Positions 32,865 to 41,448 are shown, counted from the stretch's first letter. The stretch: DNA of 62,500 bases from Prorocentrum cordatum (GCA_963575745.1 CAUYUJ010014349.1:233881-296380), one strand, 5' to 3'. A program made the numbers and translations. Notes: generated by a model not told the origin, from the letters alone.

Positions 32865-33074
32865 GTGCACTTTAGGCCCGGGCAGGCTTGGGTGAGTGCT
32901 TCATAATGTACGCGCGCGGACACCTTGGAAACGTCGCCCGCGCATGCAGCTCGGGGCGCAGGGGCGGAGAGAGGGGGGGGGCGCCCCCCCCCTTCGCTGC
33001 CCGCGCCGAGGGGCTGCGAGGAAGGGGGGGCGACGGGCCGCGGTGGCCGCGCTCACCTTGCGATTTGATTTTTC
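32865..33074 (+). repeat. Split direct repeat A1
   Basis: 210 bp, begins GTGCACTTTAGGCCCGGGCA, ends GATTTGATTTTTC. Two substitutions relative to A2. Contains a perfect GC palindrome (G run, CGC, C run) near 32970-32990 that could form a hairpin. Confidence 0.93.
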
Positions 33075-33127
33075 TCGGGTTTCTCTGCTGTCTTTTGCGC
33101 TTCGCATCCATTTGCTTGGCGGTGGCG

Positions 33128-35443
33128 ATGGCAGGCGAATGTGGATTGGCCGCCATAGGGAGTACGTTGCCGGTCGACGCGCGCGCTCGCTTCTGGTGTT
33201 TCGTCAGGGAGGTAGGCATCGAGGACGTCGACGACCTGGCATTTTTCTTTACCACGGTGGAGGCAGCCGCGGCCTCGGGACAGGAGGAGGCGTGGCGGCG
33301 AGCTCGGCAGCTCGCGGGGCATCCGCGAGTGGCAGCGTGGCACAGGGTGGCCCGCGAGGCGCAGTCAGCGCCGCCCGCGCGCAAGGCGGACGCTCCGCCA
33401 CGCGCGCTGGCGATGGCCCTCCCTGGCTTGCGCCCGCCAAGAGGGGGGCGCGGCGTGCAGCGCGCGGCGGCGAGCGCCTCCGGCACAGAGGAGGCGGACG
33501 CCGCGCAGCGCGCCAGCGCGGCCGGGGCAGCGGTGCAGCTGTCCGCGTCCTGGGGCCCAGCGCACGGCTTGGCGCGGGGGCTCCCCGAGGGCCAGGCGCA
33601 GCGCTTGTGCGGACCCGGGTCCGCGGCGGCGAAGAGGCTGGCGCGCTTCGCGAGCGCGGGGGTCCGGGACGCGCTGCGCGTCTGGGCGAGATGGGAGGCG
33701 TGGGCCCGAGCACGGCAGCTCGAGCCCCTCTCCGCGGAGGCTGCTGGCAGCACACTGATGGTGGACGAGTTCATATGTCATATGTGCGGTGAACAAGCCT
33801 CCGGGGTGCGCGTGTGGAATCGGTTGAAGTGGCTGCAGAAGTATCTCGGTGCGCCGTTCGCGCTCGAAGACGCGATGAAGCCAGACGCGCGGCCCGCGAG
33901 CAAAGCGGGGGGAGAGTTGCGGCAAGCGACCGTGCTCGAGCCGTGCATGGTATCGTTCCTGCATCAGATACTTGCCGCACAGGCAGCGCAGCGCGGTTGG
34001 CTCGAGGTTCCCGCCGCTGCAGCGATCGCGCTGTGCCACGGGTGGCTGAGATTCCAGCATTTGTCACGGTCGTACCCGATTGAAAGGACGAGAGCGCTGG
34101 CCTGGTTCAGATGTTACCGCGGAAAGCGCGGCGGATGTTTCGATTGGTGCCTGGTGCGGACCGCGGAGCCGCGTTGCGCAGCGGATGTGCTCTGGGACGC
34201 GTGGCATAAGCGCGCAGGGGCTGCCGGCGAAGGCGCCCCCCTGCCAAGGGGCCTCGCGGCGCACGAGGATACGGGGCAGCTCTGGCGTCTCGCGCACTTC
34301 TCAAAGTTTCTGCAGTCTGAGATCGGCCTTTGTCTGAATTCACCGCTCGAGAGGAAACTGATCACGTCGTACAGCCTGAGGCGTTTCATGCCGACGTTGG
34401 CGGAAAGCGTGCAGCTTCCGTGGACAGAGCGCGTTGTTGGCGGGGGCTGGACGCCCCGCGATGGTGGCGGAAGCACCGGCGCCCCGAACATGATGCCGTT
34501 GCGATACGCTGGAACCAGACGTGAGCAGCAGGGTTTCGTCCGTCTGTACATGCACGAAGTGTTTCACGAGGCCGTGGCCAGCTTGCCAGCCCCCCTGCGA
34601 TTCGAAGGGGTCAAAGCTTGGTGGGATACGCCAGCCGCGCAGGAGGTCGCAGCGGGCGCGCGGCGCCGCGCGATGCAGCTGCTGGCGGCACAGGGCGCGC
34701 CCGAGCCCGCGAAGTTTCTGCCGCCGGCGGTAAAGAAAGAGCTGGCGCGCCGGCGGTTTGGCGCGTTCACCGCGTCCAATTACGGGGAGCAGAGCGCAGC
34801 GCTGAGGCGACAGTTCCGCAGCCGGGGCCGCCGCGCTGCCCAGCCGCCGCAGCGGCCGCGGCGGGCGCAGCGCCTGCGCGGGATCGCTGGTAAACGCGCG
34901 CTAGAGGAAGGCGAGATCGGCAGCGATGAGGAAAGAGACAGCCAGTCATCCGCAGCGTTGCCCGTCGAGCGGGCAAAGCCGGCAGCGCAGCCGAGTGCCG
35001 GGGAGCTTGCGGGAGCAGCGGCGCCAGCGGTTGGAGCTGCCCCTGCGGCAGCAGCAGCGCAGGCGCAGGCAGCGCCAACGTCACCCCTTGGGGGCGATGT
35101 TGTTGCAGCAGCAGCGCAGGCGGGCGCATGCGGCGCCAGGGGCTTTGTAATTCGCGCGGAGCGTTTCTTTGCCGCGCAGGCGCAGGCAGCGTCACCGTCG
35201 CGGGCGTATGTGCAGGCAGCTGCAGCAGCAGCGCGAGCGCATGCAGCGCCAACGTCAGCCCTTGGGGGCGACGTTGTTGCAGCAGCATCAGCGCAGGCGG
35301 GCGCACGCAGCGCCAGGGGTCGTCGTGCGCGGAGCGCTTCTTTACCGCGCAGGCGCAGGCAGCGTCACCGTCGCGGGCGTATGTGCAGCCCGCTGCAGCA
35401 ACAACAGCGGTGCAGGCGCACGCAGCGCCGGGGGGGAGCGTAA
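33128..35443 (+). CDS. Tyrosine recombinase of the DIRS-like element
   Basis: This would integrate the circular DNA form by site-specific strand exchange. I start at the ATG at 33128, since upstream sequence belongs to repeat A1. Residues ~1-45 hold a small domain with 'VGIEDVDDLAFFFT'. Residues ~170-235 form an N-terminal core-binding-like helical domain. The catalytic domain follows: Arg308 in 'CHGWLRFQHLSRS', a Lys hairpin ('YRGKRGGCFDW'), Arg418 in 'TSYSLRRFMPTLAE' (box II, with the usual His replaced by Tyr) and nucleophile candidate Tyr460 in 'MMPLRYAG'. After ~620 the protein becomes Ala/Gln-rich and repetitive. A TAA ends it at 35441, but the same frame reopens at once (next entry). 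It is the first gene of the element, an unusual position. Confidence 0.75.
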   Translation: MAGECGLAAIGSTLPVDARARFWCFVREVGIEDVDDLAFFFTTVEAAAASGQEEAWRRARQLAGHPRVAAWHRVAREAQSAPPARKADAPPRALAMALPGLRPPRGGRGVQRAAASASGTEEADAAQRASAAGAAVQLSASWGPAHGLARGLPEGQAQRLCGPGSAAAKRLARFASAGVRDALRVWARWEAWARARQLEPLSAEAAGSTLMVDEFICHMCGEQASGVRVWNRLKWLQKYLGAPFALEDAMKPDARPASKAGGELRQATVLEPCMVSFLHQILAAQAAQRGWLEVPAAAAIALCHGWLRFQHLSRSYPIERTRALAWFRCYRGKRGGCFDWCLVRTAEPRCAADVLWDAWHKRAGAAGEGAPLPRGLAAHEDTGQLWRLAHFSKFLQSEIGLCLNSPLERKLITSYSLRRFMPTLAESVQLPWTERVVGGGWTPRDGGGSTGAPNMMPLRYAGTRREQQGFVRLYMHEVFHEAVASLPAPLRFEGVKAWWDTPAAQEVAAGARRRAMQLLAAQGAPEPAKFLPPAVKKELARRRFGAFTASNYGEQSAALRRQFRSRGRRAAQPPQRPRRAQRLRGIAGKRALEEGEIGSDEERDSQSSAALPVERAKPAAQPSAGELAGAAAPAVGAAPAAAAAQAQAAPTSPLGGDVVAAAAQAGACGARGFVIRAERFFAAQAQAASPSRAYVQAAAAAARAHAAPTSALGGDVVAAASAQAGARSARGRRARSASLPRRRRQRHRRGRMCSPLQQQQRCRRTQRRGGA
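35060..35420. repeat. 174-bp tandem repeat inside the recombinase gene
   Basis: AGCGCCAACGTCA(C/G)CCCTTGG occurs at 35071 and 35245, 174 bp (58 codons) apart. Each unit holds GCAGGCGCAGGCAGCG and GCGTATGTGCAG. The recurring GCAG|GC junctions are the same motif as the splice sites proposed in the gag-like gene, so parts of this block may be spliced out. Confidence 0.7.
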
Positions 35444-35452
35444 TGTGCGCAT

Positions 35453-36076
35453 GTGCAGCGCCGCCGTTTCGTTCAGGCGCACTCCGCGCCATCATCGGCC
35501 GTGGGAGACACGGTAGCGGGCGCCCCGCAGGCCGGCGCAAATAGCGCCCGAAGCCGCGTCATGCGAGCAAAGCGTTCGGTCGCTGTGCAGGCGCACCCAG
35601 CGCCACCGTCGCAGCCAGCCAGACTGAACCCCGCATCAGCAGCGGTCTTCTCGCCAGCGCCGTTGCATGGCGAGCGCGCGCGTCGCTTGTGCGCTTTGCC
35701 CAAGGTTTGCGACGGGGCAACGATCGGCATTCCCGCCGAGCTAGGCTGGATTGTCACGAATGAGCGTCATCACGTCGCCATTGAAGTCAGCGGCTCTCCG
35801 CATATCAGATCACGCAAGCGACGAAAGGCGGAGAAGACTTCTGTCTTAGTCAACGGGAAGCAGCTGACGAACGCGTGCGACGTCACGTTGGCTTCCCCCA
35901 CGTGGGTCGGAAGATTGACCGACGGTGATCTGGTATGCCGCAGGTGCCAGAATCGCGCGGCGTTCCTGGCCCGAGCAGCCCATGAGCTGGAACATGCGGC
36001 GTGCCAGCCGTCGGCACTGGCGGCCCGGGATGCCGTGCTTGCGATAGCCGCGCGGGCGCAGGGCCGTACGCACTAG
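35453..36076 (+). CDS. C-terminal extension of the recombinase frame, zinc-binding-like
   Basis: It lies in the same frame as the recombinase gene, beyond a single TAA. It reads 'GIPAELGWIVTNERHHVAIE', a basic 'RSRKRRKAEK' patch, then 'LVNGKQLTNACDVTLASP' and 'DGDLVCRRCQNRAAFLA', which has a CxxC pair and an upstream Cys, perhaps a zinc site. The stop lies inside the GCAG|GC-rich repeat block, so splicing of a multiple-of-three segment could join it to the recombinase. Otherwise it is a separate or lost tail. Function not recognised. Confidence 0.4.
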   Translation: MQRRRFVQAHSAPSSAVGDTVAGAPQAGANSARSRVMRAKRSVAVQAHPAPPSQPARLNPASAAVFSPAPLHGERARRLCALPKVCDGATIGIPAELGWIVTNERHHVAIEVSGSPHIRSRKRRKAEKTSVLVNGKQLTNACDVTLASPTWVGRLTDGDLVCRRCQNRAAFLARAAHELEHAACQPSALAARDAVLAIAARAQGRTH

Positions 36077-36405
36077 CATTGCAGCGCGGCCATGTCCGCG
36101 CGGTCGCTTTTCGCGCGTATATTGCACCAGCGCGACCCACGCGAGCGGAAATCGTAGAGTTGTCGTGCGTGCGCGGGTGCTGCATCAGCAGCCTGCGCTG
36201 GGGCCGCGCAAGCGCAGTATGAGCGCACAAGCGGTGCGGCGTGGCCATGTCCGCGCATTTTGCTGCATCAGCAGTTTGTGAGCGCATGTTGCAGCGCGCA
36301 ATAACGCCAGCGCACGCCATGCGCAAGCCGTTGCTTTCAGCGCGCGAGCAGACGTGCCAGCGATCTTGAGGGCGCGAGGCGTTGCGACTTGTCCTCACGT
36401 GCGCG
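36077..36405. other. Spacer between recombinase and gag-like genes
   Basis: Contains two copies of a GGCCATGTCCGCGC word (about 36089 and 36241) and several GCATCAGCAG words. No gene recognised. Confidence 0.4.
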
Positions 36406-37956
36406 ATGGCGCTTTCGATCGGCGGGCAGGCGTTGCAGCTGCCGTCTGTGTCGGGAGGCCGCGAGGCCGCGGAACAGCTGTTTACGCTTTTGTGCAACGC
36501 GTTCCGGTTGGACCCCAAGGTGGCCACCCACTTGGTGTCAGTCGCGGGCCTCGAGAGCATGGCTGATTTCACACACTTCTTCACGTCGGAGCAGGAAGTC
36601 GAAACCAAGGTAATCGAAAAGATCGAGGGCCTTTCTTTCCCAGGGATTCAAGCGTCGCGGCTGCGCCAGGCCTGGACCGCGGCGAGGCAGGCCGAAACGA
36701 TCTCCGACACGCGGAAGAAGCGTGGCGTCGAGGATGATGACCTCGATGCGCTCCTGCCCAACAGTGACCTGAAAGACATCCGCGCCAAGTTTTACGCGAG
36801 GTATCGCCTGGGGTTCGGGGTCAAGACTGAGCCGTGCGATCACTTGGTGAGCAGAATCTCAAAGGAGCTGTCGCGGCGTTTGCTGCAGGCACGCGTTGGC
36901 GTTGTGCGCGCTGCGCGCGTCTCCGCGCGGTCGTTCGCGCGCGCGTCCGCAGGTGCATTCGGTTTTCCGCGTGAAGACGTTGACGCATCAGCTGACCATG
37001 ACGAGGAAGCGGCAGCGCATTGCGGAGGGGCTAGTCCTCGTCACAGGGGAGCAAGCGAACGAATTCGACACGGAACCGCGCAGAGACGTGGCAACGTATG
37101 TCAATTTGCATCACACACTGATGCTGGCGTACGCGCGTGCAGGCGCAACAGCGCGCTGTGCATCGCGACGCTGGCGTTTCCAGCGCGCGCGGCGCGTGCA
37201 GGCGTCGTCCAGTTGGATCCGCAGCCAGCGGAACCAGAGGCAATGGATCGCGACAGCACGGATTACGTCGAGGCGCGAACGCGGTGCATCGCGCGCGGCA
37301 ACCGGCGGTCCGTCGCGCGTCAGGTGCCGCTGGATGTCGTGCTCGCCTACCACAGGAGGCTCGCACAGTGTGCCACCATCCTTCCCCCGAGTCAGGCCCT
37401 CCAGTGGCTGCAACAGCGGGATGAGGAGGAGCGACAGCAGTGGGTTGACAGGCGCGCCGCGATCCGCGAGCTGCGAGGGGCTAGTGTCGCGAACGTTCCA
37501 CCGGCGTGCAGGCATCGCCGCACGTCCATGTCGCTGGGAAAGATCATCAAGGATGTCTTCGAAAGGAGGGAGCACATGTGGGAGATCCCCGCACGCGGCT
37601 TCGCACCAGCCCCCGACGCGCGGCCTGCCGCGGACTTCGCGCGCGGAGCCCCGCGGGGCGCCCCGCCGCCACCTGCGGCGCAGCAGGGAGGCGCGGGTGC
37701 AGGGCGCGGGCAGCGCAACCCCAAGGGCGCGCAGAAGGGATCGAGCACCGGTTTGGCGACCCACCTCAAGAACGGAAAGGAGCTGTGCAAGAATTTCAAT
37801 CGGGGGTCGTGCCCGGAGCCCTGCCCGAAGAATCTGGAGCACGCATGCTCCATGATCGTGAGCAAGAGCGGCCGCGTCTGCGGCATGAGGAATCACTGCG
37901 CCGCCGTGTGCCGCAAGGCGCCGATCCCGGAGCAGGGCGCGTTGTCGCAGTATTGA
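36406..37956 (+). CDS. Gag-like zinc-finger protein of the DIRS-like element, with two putative micro-introns
   Basis: Presumed nucleic-acid-binding structural protein. The first ATG in frame is at 36406. The N-terminal part reads 'VAGLESMADFTHFFTSEQEV', a motif shared with the recombinase. 'DIRAKFYARYRLGFGVKTEP' and 'LVSRISKELSRRLLQ' follow. The C-terminus has 'CKNFNRGSCPEPCPKNLEHA' followed by Cys, then 'GRVCGMRNHCAAVC'. This Cys/His cluster resembles zinc fingers of DIRS-type gag proteins. Between 36889 and 37201 this frame turns Arg/His/Ala-rich, whereas frame +2 shows normal protein ('RQRIAEGLVLVTGEQANEF', 'YVNLHHTLMLAYA'). Removing two GC-AG introns gives one continuous frame. Confidence 0.65.
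   Translation: MALSIGGQALQLPSVSGGREAAEQLFTLLCNAFRLDPKVATHLVSVAGLESMADFTHFFTSEQEVETKVIEKIEGLSFPGIQASRLRQAWTAARQAETISDTRKKRGVEDDDLDALLPNSDLKDIRAKFYARYRLGFGVKTEPCDHLVSRISKELSRRLLQARVGVVRAARVSARSFARASAGAFGFPREDVDASADHDEEAAAHCGGASPRHRGASERIRHGTAQRRGNVCQFASHTDAGVRACRRNSALCIATLAFPARAARAGVVQLDPQPAEPEAMDRDSTDYVEARTRCIARGNRRSVARQVPLDVVLAYHRRLAQCATILPPSQALQWLQQRDEEERQQWVDRRAAIRELRGASVANVPPACRHRRTSMSLGKIIKDVFERREHMWEIPARGFAPAPDARPAADFARGAPRGAPPPPAAQQGGAGAGRGQRNPKGAQKGSSTGLATHLKNGKELCKNFNRGSCPEPCPKNLEHACSMIVSKSGRVCGMRNHCAAVCRKAPIPEQGALSQY
36889..36952 (+). other. Putative 64-nt GC-AG intron
   Basis: The exon ends CTGCAG|GCACGC and the intron ends GTCCGCAG|GTGCAT. Its removal shifts reading from frame 1 to frame 2, where ordinary protein continues. 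Donor GC and the GCAG|G repeat at both borders fit dinoflagellate introns. Confidence 0.5.
37143..37201 (+). other. Putative 59-nt GC-AG intron flanked by a direct repeat
   Basis: Both borders read GCGTGCAG|GCG. Removal of 59 nt brings frame 2 back to frame 1, which then runs open to the stop at 37956. Together with the 64-nt intron the change is 123 nt, divisible by three. Confidence 0.5.
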
Positions 37957-38241
37957 AGGGGCCCCGCCAGGGCGGAGGACAGCGCCGAGGCAGGGGGGCA
38001 CGTTGCCTGTCCAGCGGAGCACGGCTTCTTTGCGCCAGCGCAGGCGGGCGCACCCAGCGCCCAGCCAGGTTTCCGCGCGCAGCAAGCGCGCGTTCTCGGC
38101 CAGGCGCAATCAGCGCAGTCATCGGGCGAGCAGGAGTCCGATGTGTCGGCACCGCAGGCGCGAGCGCATCAGCGCGGGGCGCCGAGCGACGGCGCGTCTT
38201 CGTTTGCGCAGGCGCCGCGGGTATCGAGGCACTTCCCCGTG

Positions 38242-40539
38242 ATGTGGTCGCAGCGCCAATTGCGGCAGTGCGTCGTCAGCATGTTCCCCAGGGAATGGCT
38301 GAGCAGTTTTGTTTTTCCGTCATTGGAAGATCTAGTCAATCAGTCGCCGTTCGTGGATTTCGCAAAGTGGCTAGACGAGCGCAGCATCGCTGGACCAGTT
38401 GGCAGCACGGCAGGCCAGGGCACGTCTGCCATGCTGGAAGCCGCGGCGGGGCGACAGGCCGGGGCGCTCTCGGCCAAGCACGCGTTGCCGCCTCTCCTGG
38501 GCCACAGCCGGGATGAGGAAGAGCATTTCCGCGCCGCGGTTGATTTCGCGAAGCGGGGGAAGTTACCGTTCGATGAGGACGTTGCTGCTCCGCATGACTT
38601 GAAATTTGCGGCGGAGTCCACCGCCGCAGAGCTGCGCGACTTGAGGGAGTTTCGGTTGCGCAGCATGCACGCGCTGCAAGAGCTTAGTCGCCGGTGCAAG
38701 CCCCTCACGGCGGAGCTCTTGAAGTGGCAGAGTCCGACTGTGCGCGCCGTGGCGGGGCATATTCACGCCGGACTCATTGCCGTGCTGGTGGTGCTCGCGC
38801 GGTGGCCAGACCAAAAGCTGGCGTTGCGCTTTGTCACCGGCTTTGGCATCACTGGCGTAATGGAGAATACGGGTGCTTTTGAACCATCCGAGTATGAAGC
38901 TCCCATGCCCGTGCACTCGCTGCTTGGAGAGTCCAAAGTCTTGCTGGCGGAACTGGATCGCCAGCGCGCGAGTGAGGAGGGCCAATTTCTCTGGGATAGC
39001 TGCGAGGAAGAGTGCAAGAAAGGCTGGGCGGCACCGCTGCGAAGCAAGTCGGACATTGATGCGGAGTTCGGCGCGGGGCAGTGGGCGCCGATTCCTGCGT
39101 TTTGCCATATTCAGCCTTCTGGAAAAAGGAGGAGAATCGACGACGGGCGTCGGGGTAGGCAGAACGAAGCGACGGCATTTTGTGAGCGGCAAAGAATGTG
39201 TACGCCATTCCAGCCTGTCATCGATGCGAGGGTGGTCCGGCAAGCGTGTGCGGACGCTGGTGCCGACGTGGCCCGCGAGAGGCTCGTGTCGGGGGGCGAA
39301 GATTTGCCGTCGGCCTATCGCTCAGTCCCAGTGCACCCAGATCACTTGCGCTTGAACGTCGTGGCGGTCCGCGATCCTGTCACGGGAGAATGGAGGTTCC
39401 AGGTGGCGTGGGCGTTGCTTTTCGGTTTCTCCGCGTCAGTCATGCAGTTCGCGCGATGGGGAGGATTCCTGCAGGCAGTGCAGCGCCGCGTGTTGTCGCT
39501 TTTGCTTGCCATGTATGTGGACGACGCGAATATTACTGATTTTGAATCAGCTGGGGGCGCTGGTCAGGAGGCCGCACAGTGCCTTTGCGCGGAGTTGGGC
39601 ACGCCTGTGGCTCCCTCGAAGACGAGGAGGATGAGCCCGTCCGGCGATTTTCTGGGCGTCGTGCACACCTTCGGCCCTTCGCTGGACTCGAATGTCATAT
39701 CTTTCAGGGCGCGCGACACTCTCGTCGAAAAGGCGAAGACGTTCATTGCGGCGAGGCGCAGCGAGGGCAGGCTCACGCCCGGAGACGCCAGCAAGTTGAG
39801 AGGCCTCCTCAACTTCATCGCCAGAGCGGCGTGGCACGGCGTGGGCAAAGCAGGCATGGGGGCTCTGAGGCAACGGCAGTACACAGATCAGCCGCCTTGG
39901 ACCCTGAGCAACTGCCTGGTGCGCGCCCTCGATTTCTTTTATATAATTCTGCAAGACATGCCGAGCCGCGTGGCCGAGATCGCGCCGAGAAGCGAGCCTT
40001 TGATTCTCATTGCTTCTGACGCGCGCGCTGACAATGACGCGTGGCCGACAGGGGGGTACGTGTTGTTAGATTGCGCCGACGGCTATCGGCAAGCTGGCTT
40101 CTGCGTTTTTGACGGGGCTCTGCTGGGCATGTGGGGCTACTGTGAGGAGCGCTTGAGGCAGGGCGGCCAGCCCATCGCGCTGTGTGAGGGCGCGATGCCG
40201 CCCATCATCTACCAGCGCCACGCTAAGCGGCTGGCAAACCGCCGCGTGCTGTATTTCATAGACAATACCAGCTCTCTGCATTCGTACGTCAAGGGCTGCG
40301 CGGTGCCGGCCGCGCTGGATCGGTCGATTGCTTTCACTAATTTCTTGGCGAGCCGCCGTTCGATCACCACGTGGTGGGAATTCACGCCTTCGGGGACCAA
40401 TTGGTCGGACGGGATTTCGAGGCAGCTAGGAAGTGACGCGTTTGTGAGGCGACATCGATTTCCAGCAAAGCGAATCGGCGTGGACAGTCGTATTTGGACG
40501 GGCAGCTTGGAGAGCGCATGGCGCTTCGCCCGCGGGTAG
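38242..40539 (+). CDS. Reverse transcriptase-RNase H of the DIRS-like element
   Basis: Copies element RNA into DNA and removes the RNA strand. I start at the first in-frame ATG (38242); the frame is open further upstream through GCAG|GC-rich sequence, so the true start may be spliced. RT blocks include 'VIDARVVRQACADAGAD', 'GEDLPSAYRSVPVHPDHLRL' (first palm Asp), 'WRFQVAWALLFGFSASVMQF' and 'AMYVDDANITDF' (YVDD, residues 425-428). RNase H follows with Asp593 ('LIASDARAD'), Glu649 ('ALCEGAMP'), Asp674 ('YFIDNTSS') and Asp723 in 'TPSGTNWSDGISR', a complete D-E-D-D set. 765 codons without a stop. The 'P-S-x-x-N-x-(S/A)D' ending is typical of DIRS/Gypsy-type RNase H. Confidence 0.85.
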   Translation: MWSQRQLRQCVVSMFPREWLSSFVFPSLEDLVNQSPFVDFAKWLDERSIAGPVGSTAGQGTSAMLEAAAGRQAGALSAKHALPPLLGHSRDEEEHFRAAVDFAKRGKLPFDEDVAAPHDLKFAAESTAAELRDLREFRLRSMHALQELSRRCKPLTAELLKWQSPTVRAVAGHIHAGLIAVLVVLARWPDQKLALRFVTGFGITGVMENTGAFEPSEYEAPMPVHSLLGESKVLLAELDRQRASEEGQFLWDSCEEECKKGWAAPLRSKSDIDAEFGAGQWAPIPAFCHIQPSGKRRRIDDGRRGRQNEATAFCERQRMCTPFQPVIDARVVRQACADAGADVARERLVSGGEDLPSAYRSVPVHPDHLRLNVVAVRDPVTGEWRFQVAWALLFGFSASVMQFARWGGFLQAVQRRVLSLLLAMYVDDANITDFESAGGAGQEAAQCLCAELGTPVAPSKTRRMSPSGDFLGVVHTFGPSLDSNVISFRARDTLVEKAKTFIAARRSEGRLTPGDASKLRGLLNFIARAAWHGVGKAGMGALRQRQYTDQPPWTLSNCLVRALDFFYIILQDMPSRVAEIAPRSEPLILIASDARADNDAWPTGGYVLLDCADGYRQAGFCVFDGALLGMWGYCEERLRQGGQPIALCEGAMPPIIYQRHAKRLANRRVLYFIDNTSSLHSYVKGCAVPAALDRSIAFTNFLASRRSITTWWEFTPSGTNWSDGISRQLGSDAFVRRHRFPAKRIGVDSRIWTGSLESAWRFARG

Positions 40540-40635
40540 CCCCCACGTGTGGCTGCGACGCGCCGTTATACATTGTGTTGCTCGGTAAGTGAACAGCGTT
40601 GGGTGAGCGAGCGGGGCGTGGGGGTGAGCAGCGTT

Positions 40636-40855
40636 GGGGGGATCGGCCAGAGGGATGCATCGCCCCTCGGTCGGTCGGCCTCCCGTCAAGGGGATGCATC
40701 CCTCCTTGGGGGAGAGCGGCTCCAGCCGCCCCAATGTTGTTCCCTATGGAAACCCGCTCTCTCTCACCTTAAACCTTACGTTCACTCCAACCAGCAAAAA
40801 AACAATGCTTTTGGTCCCTCGGACCCAGTCTAGTAGCTAAGGTGGGCGCGTAGAT
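40636..40855 (+). repeat. Split direct repeat B1
   Basis: About 220 bp, begins GGGGGATCGGCCAGAGGGAT, ends GGTGGGCGCGTAGAT. Two substitutions and one A-run length change relative to B2. Followed after 5 bases by A2. Confidence 0.93.
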
Positions 40856-40860
40856 TATGG

Positions 40861-41070
40861 GTGCACTTTAGGCCCGGGCAGGCATGGGTGAGTGCTTCAT
40901 AATGTACGCGCGCGGACACCTTGGAAACGTCGCCCGCGCATGCAGCTCGGGGCGCAGGGGCGAAGAGAGGGGGGGGGCGCCCCCCCCCTTCGCTGCCCGC
41001 GCCGAGGGGCTGCGAGGAAGGGGGGGCGACGGGCCGCGGTGGCCGCGCTCACCTTGCGATTTGATTTTTC
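40861..41070 (+). repeat. Split direct repeat A2
   Basis: 210 bp, same length as A1, two substitutions. It abuts B1 through a TATGG word, as expected where the ends of a circular intermediate are joined. Confidence 0.93.
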
Positions 41071-41229
41071 CCACCCTCCCGCCCTGGGTTTGCATTCAGC
41101 AAGCTGGGGGGGGGCCAAGAGGGTAAGCGAAGCGACGAAGCCTCGAGCGCGACACTTCGCGCATGAGGGATGCATCTCCCCTCCGTGGTTGGTCGCGCAT
41201 GAGGGAGGCATTTCCCCTCTGTTACAAGG

Positions 41230-41448
41230 GGGGGGATCGGCCAGAGGGATGCATCGCCCCTCGGTCGGTCGGCCTCCCGTCAAGGGGATGCATCCCTCCT
41301 TGGGGGAGAGCGGCTCCAGCCGCCCCAATGTTGTTCCCTATGGAAACCCGCTCTCTCTCACCTTAAACCTTACGTTCACTCCAACCAGCAAAAAACAATG
41401 CTTTTGGTCCCTCGCACCTAGTCTAGTAGCTAAGGTGGGCGCGTAGAT
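41230..41448 (+). repeat. Split direct repeat B2
   Basis: The second copy of B, separated from A2 by 160 bp of unique sequence. It ends GCGTAGAT and is followed by ACTATGGG, matching the TATGGG at the B1/A2 junction. Confidence 0.93.

Larger units (their letters stand above)
32865..41448 (+). mobile_element. Tyrosine-recombinase retrotransposon with split direct repeats (DIRS-like, PAT/Ngaro layout)
   Basis: Repeats occur in the order A1 (32865-33074), genes, B1 (40636-40855), A2 (40861-41070), B2 (41230-41448). This A1-B1-A2-B2 arrangement defines PAT/Ngaro-type elements, which integrate a circular intermediate with a tyrosine recombinase. Three gene regions lie between: a tyrosine recombinase (33128-35443), a zinc-finger gag-like gene (36406-37956) and RT-RNase H (38242-40539). 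There is no LTR, no DDE integrase and no aspartic protease. A1/A2 differ at two positions, B1/B2 at two plus one A-run indel, so insertion was recent. A TGGG word precedes A1 and lies at the B1/A2 junction and right after B2. Confidence 0.88.

Noticed and set aside
32888-33127. Extending the recombinase upstream to start within repeat A1
   Set aside because: The same short frame is present in A2 at 40884, so it belongs to the repeat. The ATG at 33128 is the first one outside it.
36406-37956. Uninterrupted gag frame as the true protein
   Set aside because: The part between 36889 and 37201 is Arg/His/Ala-rich filler, while the alternative frame has normal composition and joins through splice-like borders. 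The simple reading is kept only as a fallback.
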